Shown: one piece after another, positions 43,995 to 52,079 of the stretch
How the letters are laid out: every line of letters starts with the position of its first letter
Numbering within the stretch: the first letter of the stretch is position 1
NCBI GenBank assembly: GCA_030153045.1
Contig: JASLID010000108.1
Coordinates: 1 to 62,239, forward strand
Reading direction: 5' to 3'
From: Flavobacterium sp.
Lineage (GTDB): Bacteria; Bacteroidota; Bacteroidia; Flavobacteriales; Flavobacteriaceae
Length of the DNA: 62,239 nt
The notes under the pieces: model-generated
What the model was told of the DNA's origin: nothing
Database searches by the model: none
What the model saw: the letters and a program-made list of their open reading frames with translations, nothing else
Position numbers and translations under genes: made by a program

Positions 43995-44449
43995 TGAAAA
44001 ACAGAATTCTTCTTTTACTGTTCATTTCGACTTTAATTCTTTCTTGTATAAGTACAAAATCAACAATTAAGAATATTGATGACACAATTCCAGGTCCAGC
44101 ATTGAATGAAGCTTTCAATAGTTTCATCATTACAAAAATGGCAACCGATAAAAAGTATGGGTATGACCAAGATTATCCTGTAAATGTTGGCTTTACCTCT
44201 TTAGAAGACGGCACAAAGAATCAAATTCGTTTTTTAAATGCATTAGCGGGGCCTAATGGCGAAAAAATAGCATTTGAATTAATAGATACTTGCTGCCCTT
44301 TCCCTACGAAAAAAAGCGATATGGGTGCTGGTGTAATAGATATTTACAAAATAACATGGGATGGACAAAACAAACCCATTTCGTTATACATCAATAAATT
44401 CGAAAAAGGAGAATTGATGATTCCGGTAGGTTTTACCATAAGAAAATAA
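43994..44449 (+). CDS. Lipoprotein of unknown function
   Basis: 151 residues. Signal peptide with lipobox LILSC (Cys19). The mature part is a mixed alpha/beta domain with two conserved-looking cysteines (LIDTCCPFPTKKSDMGAG) and GLVDIYKITWDG-type strand (VIDIYKITWDGQNKP). Homologues in flavobacteria are often mislabelled as an aldolase, which nothing here supports. It is coupled to the DUF4199 gene. Confidence 0.75.
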   Translation: MKNRILLLLFISTLILSCISTKSTIKNIDDTIPGPALNEAFNSFIITKMATDKKYGYDQDYPVNVGFTSLEDGTKNQIRFLNALAGPNGEKIAFELIDTCCPFPTKKSDMGAGVIDIYKITWDGQNKPISLYINKFEKGELMIPVGFTIRK

Positions 44450-44451
44450 AA

Positions 44452-44480
44452 AAATCCCATTCACTTAACGAATGGGATTT
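44452..44480. terminator. Bidirectional terminator overlapping the cytochrome stop
   Basis: AAATCCCATTC (44452-44462) pairs perfectly with GAATGGGATTT (44470-44480). It lies right after the lipoprotein gene (+), and its right arm is within the last codons of the convergent cytochrome gene (stop at 44465), so one structure serves both genes. Confidence 0.8.
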
Positions 44481-44767
44481 GTGTCTGCTAATCCGGCAAC
44501 AATATAGTTGTAGACTAATTTTTCCTGTTCCTCTGTAATTTTAGCTTTTTTTGCCATACGATCTACAATAGGAATCCATTTCTCTTTAGTATGTTCTGTT
44601 ACTTGTGGTAATTTGTGGCATTTGGCACAATTATTTTCGAAAAGATTTTTCCCTTCTGCCAATTCAGGTGTCATCGTGAAGGTTTTTGTTGGAACAACAA
44701 TTTTTGGTGAACAAGAATAAATCACTATTCCTAAAACGGCTATACCAAGGATTTTTAATTTAAACAT
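44465..44767 (-). CDS. Small c-type cytochrome lipoprotein
   Basis: About 100 residues from the ATG at 44767. Signal peptide with lipobox VIYSC, so the protein should be lipid-anchored. One haem site NCAKCHKLP (CxxCH) and a distal Met are expected; METs occur in VDRMAKKAK. It is a monohaem cytochrome c of the periplasm; partner enzyme unknown. Confidence 0.87.
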   Translation of the reverse strand: MFKLKILGIAVLGIVIYSCSPKIVVPTKTFTMTPELAEGKNLFENNCAKCHKLPQVTEHTKEKWIPIVDRMAKKAKITEEQEKLVYNYIVAGLADTNPIR

Positions 44768-44804
44768 AGTTTTTTGTTTTTTGATTTGCATAAATGTATA
44801 AAAA

Positions 44805-44834
44805 AAATCCCAAAAACACTTGTCTTTGGGATTT
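44805..44834 (-). terminator. Terminator after the peptidyl-prolyl isomerase gene
   Basis: AAATCCCAAA (44805-44814) pairs with TTTGGGATTT (44825-44834), 24 bases past the isomerase stop on the minus strand. Confidence 0.75.
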
Positions 44835-44857
44835 TGGAATTTATTTATTGAAATTTA

Positions 44858-45790
44858 CTATTTCACATCCATCAATTCTACATCAAAAATTAAAGTAGCA
44901 TTTGGTGGAATTACACCTCCAGCACCACGAGAACCATATCCTAAATGTGATGGGATAACGAAACGTGCCTTGTCACCTACTTGTAACAACGCAATACCTT
45001 CGTCCCATCCTTCAATTACATTTCCTCTTCCTAATGGGAATTCGATTGGTTTTTTTCTTGAATAAGAGTTATCAAATTCTTTTCCGTTTTCTAAAGCTCC
45101 TTTATAATGTACCGCAACAGTTTTTCCTGCTTCGGCTTGTTTTCCGTTTCCTTTTTGAATGATTTTATAACGTAATCCACTTTCGGTTTTATCATATCCA
45201 GCAGCTAATTTTTCCATTGCTTCTTCGGCAGCAGCTCTTTCGGCAGCTTCACGTTTCGCACGAGAACCTTCAAACGTTCTGAAAGCTTCAACAGCGTTCC
45301 ATTTTTCAGCTTCTGCTCCTACTCTGATGATTTCTAAAGTTTCTAGAATATCATCACCTTCAACAGCATCAACCACATCTTGACCTTCAACTACATGTCC
45401 AAAAACAGTGTGTTTACCATCCAACCAATCCGTTGGAACATGAGTAATGAAAAACTGAGAACCATTCGTTCCAGGACCTGCATTTGCCATAGATAAAACT
45501 CCTGGTCTGTCGTGTTTTAAACTTGGATGAAACTCATCATCAAATTTATAACCCGCATCACCTGTTCCTGTTCCCAGAGGACAACCTCCTTGAATCATGA
45601 AGTTAGGAATAACTCTATGAAATTTTAATCCGTCGTAATATTTTACACCTTGTGGTTTTACTTTATTTTCAAGATTTCCTTCAGCAAGTGCAACAAAGTT
45701 ACCTACCGTTCCTGGAGTTAAATCATGCGTAAGTTTTACTAAAATAGAACCTTTAGTAGTATTGAATTTTGCGTAAATTCCGTCTTGCAT
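44858..45790 (-). CDS. Cyclophilin-FKBP fused peptidyl-prolyl isomerase
   Basis: 310 residues. The N-terminal half is a cyclophilin (GVKYYDGLKFHRVIPNFMIQ, GTNGSQFFITHVPTDWLDGK, HTVFGHVV). An Ala/Glu-rich helical linker (about 165-195: SRAKREAAERAAAEEAMEKL) leads to an FKBP domain (GKTVAVHYKGALENGKEFDN, VIEGWDEGIALLQVGDKARF, GYGSRGAGGVIPPNATLIF). No signal peptide, so it should act on cytoplasmic proteins. Both catalytic domains look complete. A TAAATTTG -7 is at 45824-45817. Confidence 0.94.
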   Translation of the reverse strand: MQDGIYAKFNTTKGSILVKLTHDLTPGTVGNFVALAEGNLENKVKPQGVKYYDGLKFHRVIPNFMIQGGCPLGTGTGDAGYKFDDEFHPSLKHDRPGVLSMANAGPGTNGSQFFITHVPTDWLDGKHTVFGHVVEGQDVVDAVEGDDILETLEIIRVGAEAEKWNAVEAFRTFEGSRAKREAAERAAAEEAMEKLAAGYDKTESGLRYKIIQKGNGKQAEAGKTVAVHYKGALENGKEFDNSYSRKKPIEFPLGRGNVIEGWDEGIALLQVGDKARFVIPSHLGYGSRGAGGVIPPNATLIFDVELMDVK

Positions 45791-45816
45791 CGTATTGAAT
45801 TTTTAAATTTGAAATG

Positions 45817-45824
45817 CAAATTTA
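45817..45824 (-). promoter_or_regulatory. -7 element of the isomerase gene
   Basis: TAAATTTG on the minus strand, 26 bases upstream of the start codon; no -33 TTG at the usual spacing. Confidence 0.5.
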
Positions 45825-45891
45825 CGAATTATAACTCTAAAATGTTTCATAAATAAAAATGAAATATAACGACCTAAAAGTGAAATCTCAT

Positions 45892-45899
45892 TAAATTTG
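45892..45899 (+). promoter_or_regulatory. -7 element of the GNAT-methyltransferase-DUF1569 operon
   Basis: TAAATTTG ends 21 bases before the ATG at 45921. It supports starting the acetyltransferase at 45921 rather than at the in-frame codon at 45897, which lies inside the box. No good -33 box is present. Confidence 0.5.
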
Positions 45900-45920
45900 T
45901 TATTCAAAAAATTTGCACAA

Positions 45921-46379
45921 ATGATGCCTAAAATAATTACTTACGATCCGAAATATAAAAATCAGTTCATTTCATTAAACAAAGCATGGTTGGAAGAATA
46001 CTTTTTTGTCGAACAACATGATATGGAAGTATTTGATAACATTGAAGAAGTCATTTTGAAACCAGGTGGAGAAATTTTCTTTTGTATCATTGGCGATGAA
46101 GTGGCCGGAACGGTGGCCATGCAAAAAGTAAATGACACTAAATATGAATTGGCTAAATTAGCCGTTGATAAAAAATTTCAAGGTCAAAAATTAAGCAATT
46201 TATTAATGGACGCCTGTATTGATTTTGCCAAAGAAAAAAAGGCAACCACAATTATGCTGATGTCCAGTACCAAATTAAACACGGCTTTAAATTTGTACCG
46301 AAAATATCATTTTGTGGAAACGCCATTAGACGAAACCGATTACCATCGAGCGGATATTCAGATGGAATTATATTTGTAA
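45921..46379 (+). CDS. GNAT-family N-acetyltransferase
   Basis: 152 residues from the ATG at 45921; the earlier in-frame codon lies in the promoter. Acetyl-CoA loop VDKKFQGQKLSNLLMDACID (QGQKLS in place of the usual QxxGxG/A) and LMSSTKLNTALNLYRKYHF. The G-to-K change in the loop is unusual but occurs in other members. Substrate unknown. It heads a run of three genes with gaps of 3 and 5 bases. Confidence 0.83.
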   Translation: MMPKIITYDPKYKNQFISLNKAWLEEYFFVEQHDMEVFDNIEEVILKPGGEIFFCIIGDEVAGTVAMQKVNDTKYELAKLAVDKKFQGQKLSNLLMDACIDFAKEKKATTIMLMSSTKLNTALNLYRKYHFVETPLDETDYHRADIQMELYL

Positions 46380-46382
46380 AAG

Positions 46383-47183
46383 ATGAAAATACCTGAAAAC
46401 TACATAGAAACCAATAGACAAACTTGGAACAACAAAACAGATGTTCATATTGCTTCTGATTTTTATAATAACGAAGCTTTTTTAAAAGGTAAATCATCAT
46501 TAATGGATATTGAACTGAAACTCTTAGGAGACATTTCCGGAAAGAAAATATTGCATTTACAATGTCATTTCGGGCAAGATACGTTATCACTTACTCGTTT
46601 AGGAGCAAAAGTTACCGGGGTCGATTTATCTGACAATGCCATTAACAAAGCACTTGAATTGAATGAAAAACTCCATTTGGATGCCGAATTTATCTGTTGC
46701 AATGTTTATGATTTAGAAAATCATCTCGACGAAAAGTTTGACATTGTTTTCACTAGCTATGGCACGATTGGGTGGTTACCCGATTTAGATAGATGGGCTA
46801 AAGTAGTATCTCACTTCTTAAAGCCCGGCGGTCGATTTGTTTTTGCCGAATTTCATCCCATTGTTTGGATGTATGACAATAATTTCAAGGAAGTTTTTTA
46901 TAGTTATTTCAATATCGAACCTATTATTGAATACGAAGAAGGAACCTATGCCGATAGAGAAGCTGATATTAAAACCAGCTGTGTTTGCTGGAATCATCCA
47001 ACCAGCGAAGTATTAAATGCTTTAATCAAATCAGGATTAGAAATCAATTCTTTCGATGAATACGATTATTCTCCTTATAATTGTTTTAATGAAACCGAAG
47101 AGTTCGAAAAAGGTAAATTTAGAATCAAACATTTAGAAAATAAAATCCCAATGGTCTTTTCATTGGTTGCAAACAAAAAATAA
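46383..47183 (+). CDS. Class I SAM-dependent methyltransferase
   Basis: 266 residues. SAM motif I is ILHLQCHFGQDTLSL (atypical HLQCHFGQDT), with GAKVTGVDLSDNAI and FDIVFTSYGTIGWLPDLDRW following. The rest (FLKPGGRFVFAEFHPIVWMY) belongs to the methyltransferase-11 type. The substrate is unknown. It follows the acetyltransferase by 3 bases. Confidence 0.9.
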   Translation: MKIPENYIETNRQTWNNKTDVHIASDFYNNEAFLKGKSSLMDIELKLLGDISGKKILHLQCHFGQDTLSLTRLGAKVTGVDLSDNAINKALELNEKLHLDAEFICCNVYDLENHLDEKFDIVFTSYGTIGWLPDLDRWAKVVSHFLKPGGRFVFAEFHPIVWMYDNNFKEVFYSYFNIEPIIEYEEGTYADREADIKTSCVCWNHPTSEVLNALIKSGLEINSFDEYDYSPYNCFNETEEFEKGKFRIKHLENKIPMVFSLVANKK

Positions 47184-47188
47184 TAATT

Positions 47189-47638
47189 ATGCCGAGTATT
47201 TTTAACACAACCGACAATCAAGCCTTAATAGAAAGAATTGAAAAACTAACTGTAGAATCACAACCAAAATGGGGGAAAATGAGTGTCGATCAAATGCTTT
47301 CACACTGTCAAGCTCCTATCGATGTGGCTTCTGGAGATTTAAAACTAAAATCGAATTTCCTGTTTTTACTTTTAGGAAAAATGATTAAAAGTAAGATGCT
47401 AAAATCGAAACATTTTGGAAAAAATAGCCCAACAGCAAGGGATTTCATCAGAACTGGTCAATATGATTTTGAACAAACCAAAGCCGATTTAATCCAAAAA
47501 GTGAAAACTTTTGCCACTGAAGGAACAAATGCTATAAAAGTACACAAACATCCTTTTTTTGGAAAAATGACTGCAGAAGAATGGGATAATTTACAGTGGA
47601 AACACTTGGATCATCATTTGTATCAATTTGGGGTTTAG
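47189..47638 (+). CDS. DUF1569 (DinB-like) protein
   Basis: 149 residues. WGKMSVDQMLSHCQAP near the start and KHPFFGKMTAEEWDNLQWKH with LDHHLYQFGV at the end are the DUF1569 signature, a DinB-like four-helix bundle with His residues that could bind metal. Function unknown. Its stop codon lies inside an interspersed repeat. Confidence 0.82.
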   Translation: MPSIFNTTDNQALIERIEKLTVESQPKWGKMSVDQMLSHCQAPIDVASGDLKLKSNFLFLLLGKMIKSKMLKSKHFGKNSPTARDFIRTGQYDFEQTKADLIQKVKTFATEGTNAIKVHKHPFFGKMTAEEWDNLQWKHLDHHLYQFGV

Positions 47639-47740
47639 CCCTGATGGAAACGGCATCCTTCCTGTTTTTTCTTTAAAAACAGGAAGATATAGTGAACAGC
47701 AGGACACGAGCGCAGCGAACTGACGAAGTACATAGCTCCT
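47635..47740 (+). repeat. Flavobacterial interspersed repeat, copy 2
   Basis: It reads TTTAGCCCTGATGGAAACGG, CATCC, then an inner hairpin (CTTCCTGTTTTT with AAAAACAGGAAG, 47658-47686), then ATATAGTGAACAGCAGGACA and TACATAGCTCC. It shares its frame with the copy at 20378-20478, but the inner hairpin is entirely different. It starts within the DUF1569 stop codon. The stretch after it carries GAGCGCAGCGAACTGACGAA, another flavobacterial repeat-like string. Confidence 0.75.
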
Positions 47741-47758
47741 AAAAAAACTTTGCTCTAA

Positions 47759-48898
47759 TTATCTTTCCGAATATTCGGTCATTTCTAAATCTTTATCAAA
47801 TGGGCTTTTTGTAAAAGGATAAACAGCTTGTTTTATGTATCCTTTTGGAAAATGTGCTTCTAATAAACCGGTATCTTCTGGCCAAACATTTTTGGGTAAA
47901 TAGTACGTTCCGAACATTTTATCAATGAATGGAAAAATCGTAGCAAAGTTTTTTCCGTAATGTTTAGGATTTTTACAATGATGCCAATGATGGTATTGTG
48001 GTGTTGCAATAATATACTTCAAAAAGCCAAAATTTATACGTGTATTGGCATGAATTAAAACGGCGTGAATTGCCATAAAAATAACGTAAACATTAAAAGT
48101 AATTGTAGAAAAACCTAAAACATACAATGGAATAAAAGCCATACTTCGGGTAACAAAAATATCAATAAAATGAGTTCGGGAACCTGCTAACCAATCCATG
48201 TTTTCTGTAGAATGATGAACGGAATGAAAACGCCACATAAAACTATGCCTATGAAAAAAGCGATGCGTCCAATATTGAAATAAATCGGTGACAAAAAATG
48301 CTAAAAACAACTCAACACCAAATGGCAATGATTGTATAAAATGTTGGACACCATCTAAACCCATCCCACCAAAAAACAGTTTTGCCGGTTGTTGTGTAAT
48401 GGTTCCAAAAAACTGAATAAACAAATGGCTAATCGTAAAATAAATCAAATCAGTACGCCACTCGTTATGAAAAGTAGGCTGATTTTTTCGTTTTGGGAAT
48501 ACAATTTCAATAGGTACAAAAATGACAGCCATTAAAAACAGATCGAGAATAAGCCAATCTAAACCTAGATGCCATGCCGTTTTGTCTACAGCTCTTGCAT
48601 CAACATCAAACCCTCCTAAAACTATAGTTGCCGTACAAAACAAAATTCCAATTAACGATAATTTTTGTTTGCTACTAACTAAAAAACTCGATAAAGCAAA
48701 GACAAACGAAGCAATGATGGAACACATTAAAAAAACCCGCATGGATTCACCAGTATAAACTTCTCTAAATTCAGGTGTCGTTAGTTCTTCAGGATATTTA
48801 AAACATAAAACGCCTAAAAAAGTTAAAATTCCTAGAAAAATTGAAGCATACCCACTTATTATTCCGTTTCCAAATTTTACACCGTCTTTAATATCCAT
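47759..48898 (-). CDS. Sterol desaturase / fatty-acid hydroxylase family protein
   Basis: 379 residues. Several N-terminal membrane helices (about 15-135), then the FA-hydroxylase domain with the three His clusters YWTHRFFHRH, HSVHHS and HHWHH (the HxxxH, HxxHH and HxxHH di-iron ligands). It should oxidise a lipid in the inner membrane; the substrate cannot be told. Confidence 0.9.
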   Translation of the reverse strand: MDIKDGVKFGNGIISGYASIFLGILTFLGVLCFKYPEELTTPEFREVYTGESMRVFLMCSIIASFVFALSSFLVSSKQKLSLIGILFCTATIVLGGFDVDARAVDKTAWHLGLDWLILDLFLMAVIFVPIEIVFPKRKNQPTFHNEWRTDLIYFTISHLFIQFFGTITQQPAKLFFGGMGLDGVQHFIQSLPFGVELFLAFFVTDLFQYWTHRFFHRHSFMWRFHSVHHSTENMDWLAGSRTHFIDIFVTRSMAFIPLYVLGFSTITFNVYVIFMAIHAVLIHANTRINFGFLKYIIATPQYHHWHHCKNPKHYGKNFATIFPFIDKMFGTYYLPKNVWPEDTGLLEAHFPKGYIKQAVYPFTKSPFDKDLEMTEYSER

Positions 48899-48968
48899 CT
48901 TGTTTTTTTGGCTAATATATAAAACTCATTAAATTACTTTCGAATATTTAACCAAAAAATATTGTTTG

Positions 48969-48976
48969 TACCTTTG
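48969..48976 (+). promoter_or_regulatory. -7 element of trmD
   Basis: TACCTTTG matches TAnnTTTG and ends 17 bases before the trmD ATG. The -33 position reads TTT, not TTG. Confidence 0.55.
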
Positions 48977-48993
48977 CCCTTCAAAAATAGTTT

Positions 48994-49671
48994 ATGCGCA
49001 TAGATATCATTACCGTTTTACCTGAATTATTACGAAGCCCTTTTGAAGCCTCTATTATGAAAAGAGCTATCGATAAAGGCTTGGTAGAAGTTCATTTTCA
49101 TAATTTACGCGATTATACCACGAACAAACAAAAAAGTGTAGATGATTATCCTTTTGGCGGTGGAGCAGGAATGGTCATGAATATTCAGCCTATTGACGAT
49201 TGCATCACACACCTAAAAAACGAAAGAACCTACGACGAAATCATTTATATGACACCTGATGGTGAAACATTGAACCAAAAAATGGCCAATACGATGTCGA
49301 TGTATGAAAATATTATCATTTTGTGTGGACATTATAAAGGTGTCGATCAAAGAGTGCGTGATCATTTTATTACTAAAGAAATTTCGATTGGAGATTACGT
49401 TTTATCAGGAGGCGAATTGGGTGCATTGGTTTTATCTGATGCTTTAATCCGATTGATTCCAGGGGTTTTGAGTGATGAAACATCGGCATTGACCGATAGT
49501 TTTCAGGATAATTTACTCTCTCCTCCTATTTACACCCGCCCTGCTGATTATAAAGGATGGAAAGTACCAGAAGTTTTAACTAGCGGACATTTTGCCAAAA
49601 TTGAGAAATGGCGAGAAGAAATGGCCTATGAACATACCAAAACACGTCGCCCTGACTTGTTAGAAGAATAA
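48994..49671 (+). CDS. trmD: tRNA (guanine37-N1)-methyltransferase
   Basis: 225 residues. Trefoil-knot methyltransferase using SAM to modify G37 of tRNAs, preventing frameshift. N-terminal RIDIITVLPELL (MF/L-type start), DYPFGGGAGMVM, the SAM knot region LCGHYKGVDQRVRDH and IGDYVLSGGELGALVLSDAL, and the C-terminal PEVLTSGHFAKIEKWREE. Confidence 0.97.
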   Translation: MRIDIITVLPELLRSPFEASIMKRAIDKGLVEVHFHNLRDYTTNKQKSVDDYPFGGGAGMVMNIQPIDDCITHLKNERTYDEIIYMTPDGETLNQKMANTMSMYENIIILCGHYKGVDQRVRDHFITKEISIGDYVLSGGELGALVLSDALIRLIPGVLSDETSALTDSFQDNLLSPPIYTRPADYKGWKVPEVLTSGHFAKIEKWREEMAYEHTKTRRPDLLEE

Positions 49672-49675
49672 AAAG

Positions 49676-49702
49676 AAAAGGAGGAACAATGTCCCTCCTT
49701 TT
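49676..49702. terminator. Terminator shared by trmD and the SDR gene
   Basis: AAAAGGAGG (49676-49684) pairs with CCTCCTTTT (49694-49702) between the convergent ends of trmD (49671) and the SDR gene (49703). Confidence 0.8.
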
Positions 49703-50518
49703 TTATTTTCTGCCTTTAAAATCATTCATTGTATCATAAATACCCAAACCACGATCCATAATCCATTCGTAAATAGGTAATGGAAAAATTCCTTGTGTTA
49801 ATCGGATAAACCAATATGGTAAAGGAACAGCCAACATTTTGGTTTTACTTTCAATGGCTTTAATGATTTTTTCGGCCGTTTTTTCGGGATCTAAAATAGG
49901 AATCACTTTCGATTTTACCCCGTCAAACATACCCGTATTAATATAGGAAGGCATAATGGTCGTGACCGAAACATTTTTTTTCGCTCTATTCATTTCAATT
50001 CTAACACTATCGCTCCAGCCCGTTACAGCCCATTTTGAAGCGGCATAAACAGACATTTTCGGATTTGATATCAAACCTGCAGACGAAGCAATATTACAAA
50101 CTGCTCCAAAATCTTGAGCTACCATTCCTTGCAAAAACTCCAAGGTAATATGCATTAAGGCATTAGAATTAATCAACATCGTTTTGGAAATATCAGCATG
50201 GGAATGCTCTAGAAAGTGTTTTCCAACAACAATACCGGCATTATTGATCAAAATATCTATGGTACCAATTTCAGTTTTAACCTTGGAGGCAGTATCAATA
50301 ATTTGTTCTACTTGAGAAACATCCACAACATAAGTAGTAACTGTTCCCTCATAACCAGAAAACTCTTGTTTGACTTGAGACAAGCCCTCTTCATTAATAT
50401 CCCAGATAATCAAGTTTGAAGCGCCTCTTTCGAGTGCTTTTCTTCCCATAATTTTACCAATACCCGAAGCACCGCCGGTAATAAGAACCTTTTTATTCTG
50501 AAATGTAACTTTTGACAT
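49703..50518 (-). CDS. Short-chain dehydrogenase/reductase
   Basis: 271 residues. Classical SDR: TGGASGIGK (nucleotide loop), DILINNAGIVVGK (NNAG), and the catalytic YAASK preceded by IASSAGLI (Ser). The C-terminal segment has a hydrophobic patch (PLPYWFIRLTQGIFPLPIYE), so membrane association is possible. The substrate is unknown. Confidence 0.93.
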   Translation of the reverse strand: MSKVTFQNKKVLITGGASGIGKIMGRKALERGASNLIIWDINEEGLSQVKQEFSGYEGTVTTYVVDVSQVEQIIDTASKVKTEIGTIDILINNAGIVVGKHFLEHSHADISKTMLINSNALMHITLEFLQGMVAQDFGAVCNIASSAGLISNPKMSVYAASKWAVTGWSDSVRIEMNRAKKNVSVTTIMPSYINTGMFDGVKSKVIPILDPEKTAEKIIKAIESKTKMLAVPLPYWFIRLTQGIFPLPIYEWIMDRGLGIYDTMNDFKGRK

Positions 50519-50645
50519 GATATATATTTAAAGGCTAAAAGTACTATTATTTGACAAAGCACAGGCTTTAGTCCAACATAAAAAACTAAAATTCCATTCA
50601 CATAAACCACACCAAATAAGCAACTTAAAATTTATCAATTATCCA

Positions 50646-50675
50646 TTGTAAATTATCAATTATTCCTTATCTTTG
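50646..50675 (+). promoter_or_regulatory. Bacteroidota promoter of rplS
   Basis: TTG (50646-50648), a 19-base spacer and TATCTTTG (50668-50675), an exact TAnnTTTG. It is the best promoter match in the window and places transcription start near 50682. Confidence 0.85.
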
Positions 50676-50690
50676 CACCCACATTTGACT

Positions 50691-50730
50691 AACCTCTGGC
50701 GAAAACCGTGAATGTTGCTCAGATTTAAAC
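50691..50730 (+). promoter_or_regulatory. Possible L19 autoregulatory leader
   Basis: TCTGGC (50695-50700) pairs with GCTCAGA (50717-50723, one bulged T). Inside, AAC (50704-50706) pairs with GTT (50714-50716), leaving the loop CGTGAAT. The structure starts just past the predicted transcription start and ends about 25 bases before the ATG. Many ribosomal-protein genes carry such leaders, and one for L19 in flavobacteria has been proposed; I have not checked this match. Confidence 0.5.
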
Positions 50731-50747
50731 CATAATTTTATATTATC

Positions 50748-51098
50748 ATGGCAAATTTAATCGATTTCGTAAACAACGAAATATCAGTTAGAAAAGATTT
50801 CCCTGTATTCGGAGCTGGAGATACAATCACAGTTTACTACGAAATTAAAGAGGGTGAAAAAACAAGAACACAGTTTTTTAAAGGTGTTGTAATTCAAAGA
50901 AGAGGTACAGGTGCTACTGAAACTTTTACAATCCGTAAAATGTCTGGAGCAGTTGGTGTAGAGCGTATCTTCCCAGTAAACATGCCAGCTATTCAAAAAA
51001 TTGAATTGAACCAAAGAGGTAAAGTTCGTAGAGCTCGTATCTACTACTTTAGAGAACTTACTGGTAAAAAAGCAAAAATCAAAGAAAGAAGAAGATAA
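50748..51098 (+). CDS. rplS: 50S ribosomal protein L19
   Basis: 116 residues, normal length. FPVFGAGDTITVYYEI, FKGVVIQRRGTGATETFTIR, GVGVERIFPVNMPAIQKIE and the basic tail RARIYYFRELTGKKAKIKER are all L19. It sits at the interface of the two ribosomal subunits. It has a strong promoter, a likely leader and a strong terminator (51120-51159), so it is transcribed alone. Confidence 0.98.
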   Translation: MANLIDFVNNEISVRKDFPVFGAGDTITVYYEIKEGEKTRTQFFKGVVIQRRGTGATETFTIRKMSGAVGVERIFPVNMPAIQKIELNQRGKVRRARIYYFRELTGKKAKIKERRR

Positions 51099-51119
51099 TT
51101 CTGAAATTCTTACTTATAA

Positions 51120-51159
51120 AAAATCCCGAATCGAAATATCGAATTCGGGATTTTTTTTT
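51120..51159 (+). terminator. Terminator after rplS
   Basis: AAATCCCGAA-TCGA pairs with TCGA-ATTCGGGATTT, 22 bases past the rplS stop, with a 9-T run. Confidence 0.9.
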
Positions 51160-51325
51160 GGTCTTAATTTATTAGAATAATTGAGACACATAAGTTATAA
51201 AGACAAAACCTAACGATCTTCTCTTTATTAGAGCTATCTACAAACCCCTTCAGATTCAAACGTATCGCAAAATTTATAAAAAATCTAACTTTTCAGTTGG
51301 ACTTTTCATTCATCAGTATTTCTAA

Positions 51326-51955
51326 TTAAAATGGAGACGGGTTTAATTCTTTAGCTGCTGTAAATCGTGAAACTTCATTCAGTACAAAATTAGGAACCTG
51401 ACCAAGTATTAACTGTGATCTGGATACATGTCGGCTTTTTATTATTAATTTATCATCATAATACAATTCGATTAATCTGCTTTCAGCAAAATTTTCTGCA
51501 TTGACAGCTGCAACTGCCAAATTGAATTCATCCAGATTGAATAGTCCTTTTCTTTCGAAGACCTTTGGATTATTTGGATACAATATGTTTCCACATATAT
51601 ATTTTAATCCCGCCTTTCTGGGATGCCAGCCAATATTCCTACAGTTTCCATGCTGTAATGTTAATCTGCCATTTTGGTAGTAGAGTGTTGGTAACTGACT
51701 GTCGTCTGCTTGGGTATATCCAATTAACGTTCCCATTTTATCTAAAGCGATTTTAGGTTTGATGGATATTTCCTTATACTCACTATGTCCTTCGTGTTTG
51801 AAGAATACTCCAAGTGTGTAGTTGTAGATGACCTTCTCCTTTGGAAATATGAAAAACAGATTACTTTCACTGTCAAAATAAAATACCGGAAAAATTTTGT
51901 TTGCACCTACTGATGAGATTTCTACTGGCTCACCAGTTTTATAATTATAAATCAT
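51326..51955 (-). CDS. Unknown protein at the far end of the 51-62 kb gene set
   Basis: 209 residues, no signal peptide and no domain I recognise. It is rich in beta-type segments (KIFPVFYFDSESNLFFIFPK, LYYQNGRLTLQHGNCRNIGW) with an isolated Cys pair. It lies 124 bases downstream of the collar gene and has its own copy of the 32-bp element A, 20 bases upstream of the start codon. That shared element is the only evidence linking it to the first effector gene at 58286. Confidence 0.75.
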   Translation of the reverse strand: MIYNYKTGEPVEISSVGANKIFPVFYFDSESNLFFIFPKEKVIYNYTLGVFFKHEGHSEYKEISIKPKIALDKMGTLIGYTQADDSQLPTLYYQNGRLTLQHGNCRNIGWHPRKAGLKYICGNILYPNNPKVFERKGLFNLDEFNLAVAAVNAENFAESRLIELYYDDKLIIKSRHVSRSQLILGQVPNFVLNEVSRFTAAKELNPSPF

Positions 51956-51975
51956 AATTTTAAATTTATTTAATA

Positions 51976-52007
51976 ATGTCTACTCTATACAGTTTTCGAC
52001 TTCCCTG
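51976..52007 (-). promoter_or_regulatory. Conserved 32-bp element A, copy upstream of the 209-residue gene
   Basis: This stretch matches 58325-58356 at 28 of 32 positions; the shared core on the plus strand is CTACTCTATwCAGTTTTCGr. It ends 20 bases before the start codon at 51955, in the place where a promoter or operator should be. Neither copy contains the usual TAnnTTTG box. Confidence 0.7.
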
Positions 52008-52024
52008 ATTGCATTTAAAAAAAC

Positions 52025-52035
52025 ATTTGGCGCGC
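52025..52035. repeat. ATTTGGCGCGC element (B), copy 1
   Basis: This GC-rich string lies 17 bases beyond element A in the mostly AT-rich gap between the collar and the 209-residue genes. A near-copy, ATTTGCGCGC, is at 58461-58470 upstream of the other gene that carries element A. Confidence 0.45.
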
Positions 52036-52079
52036 ATAATTTTGTCATTCTCAATCAATATTATAAAGCAGTACTACTT

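Noticed and set aside
43994..44449. Aldolase annotation for the lipoprotein
   Set aside because: Nothing in the sequence supports an aldolase; the protein has a lipobox and a short mature domain.
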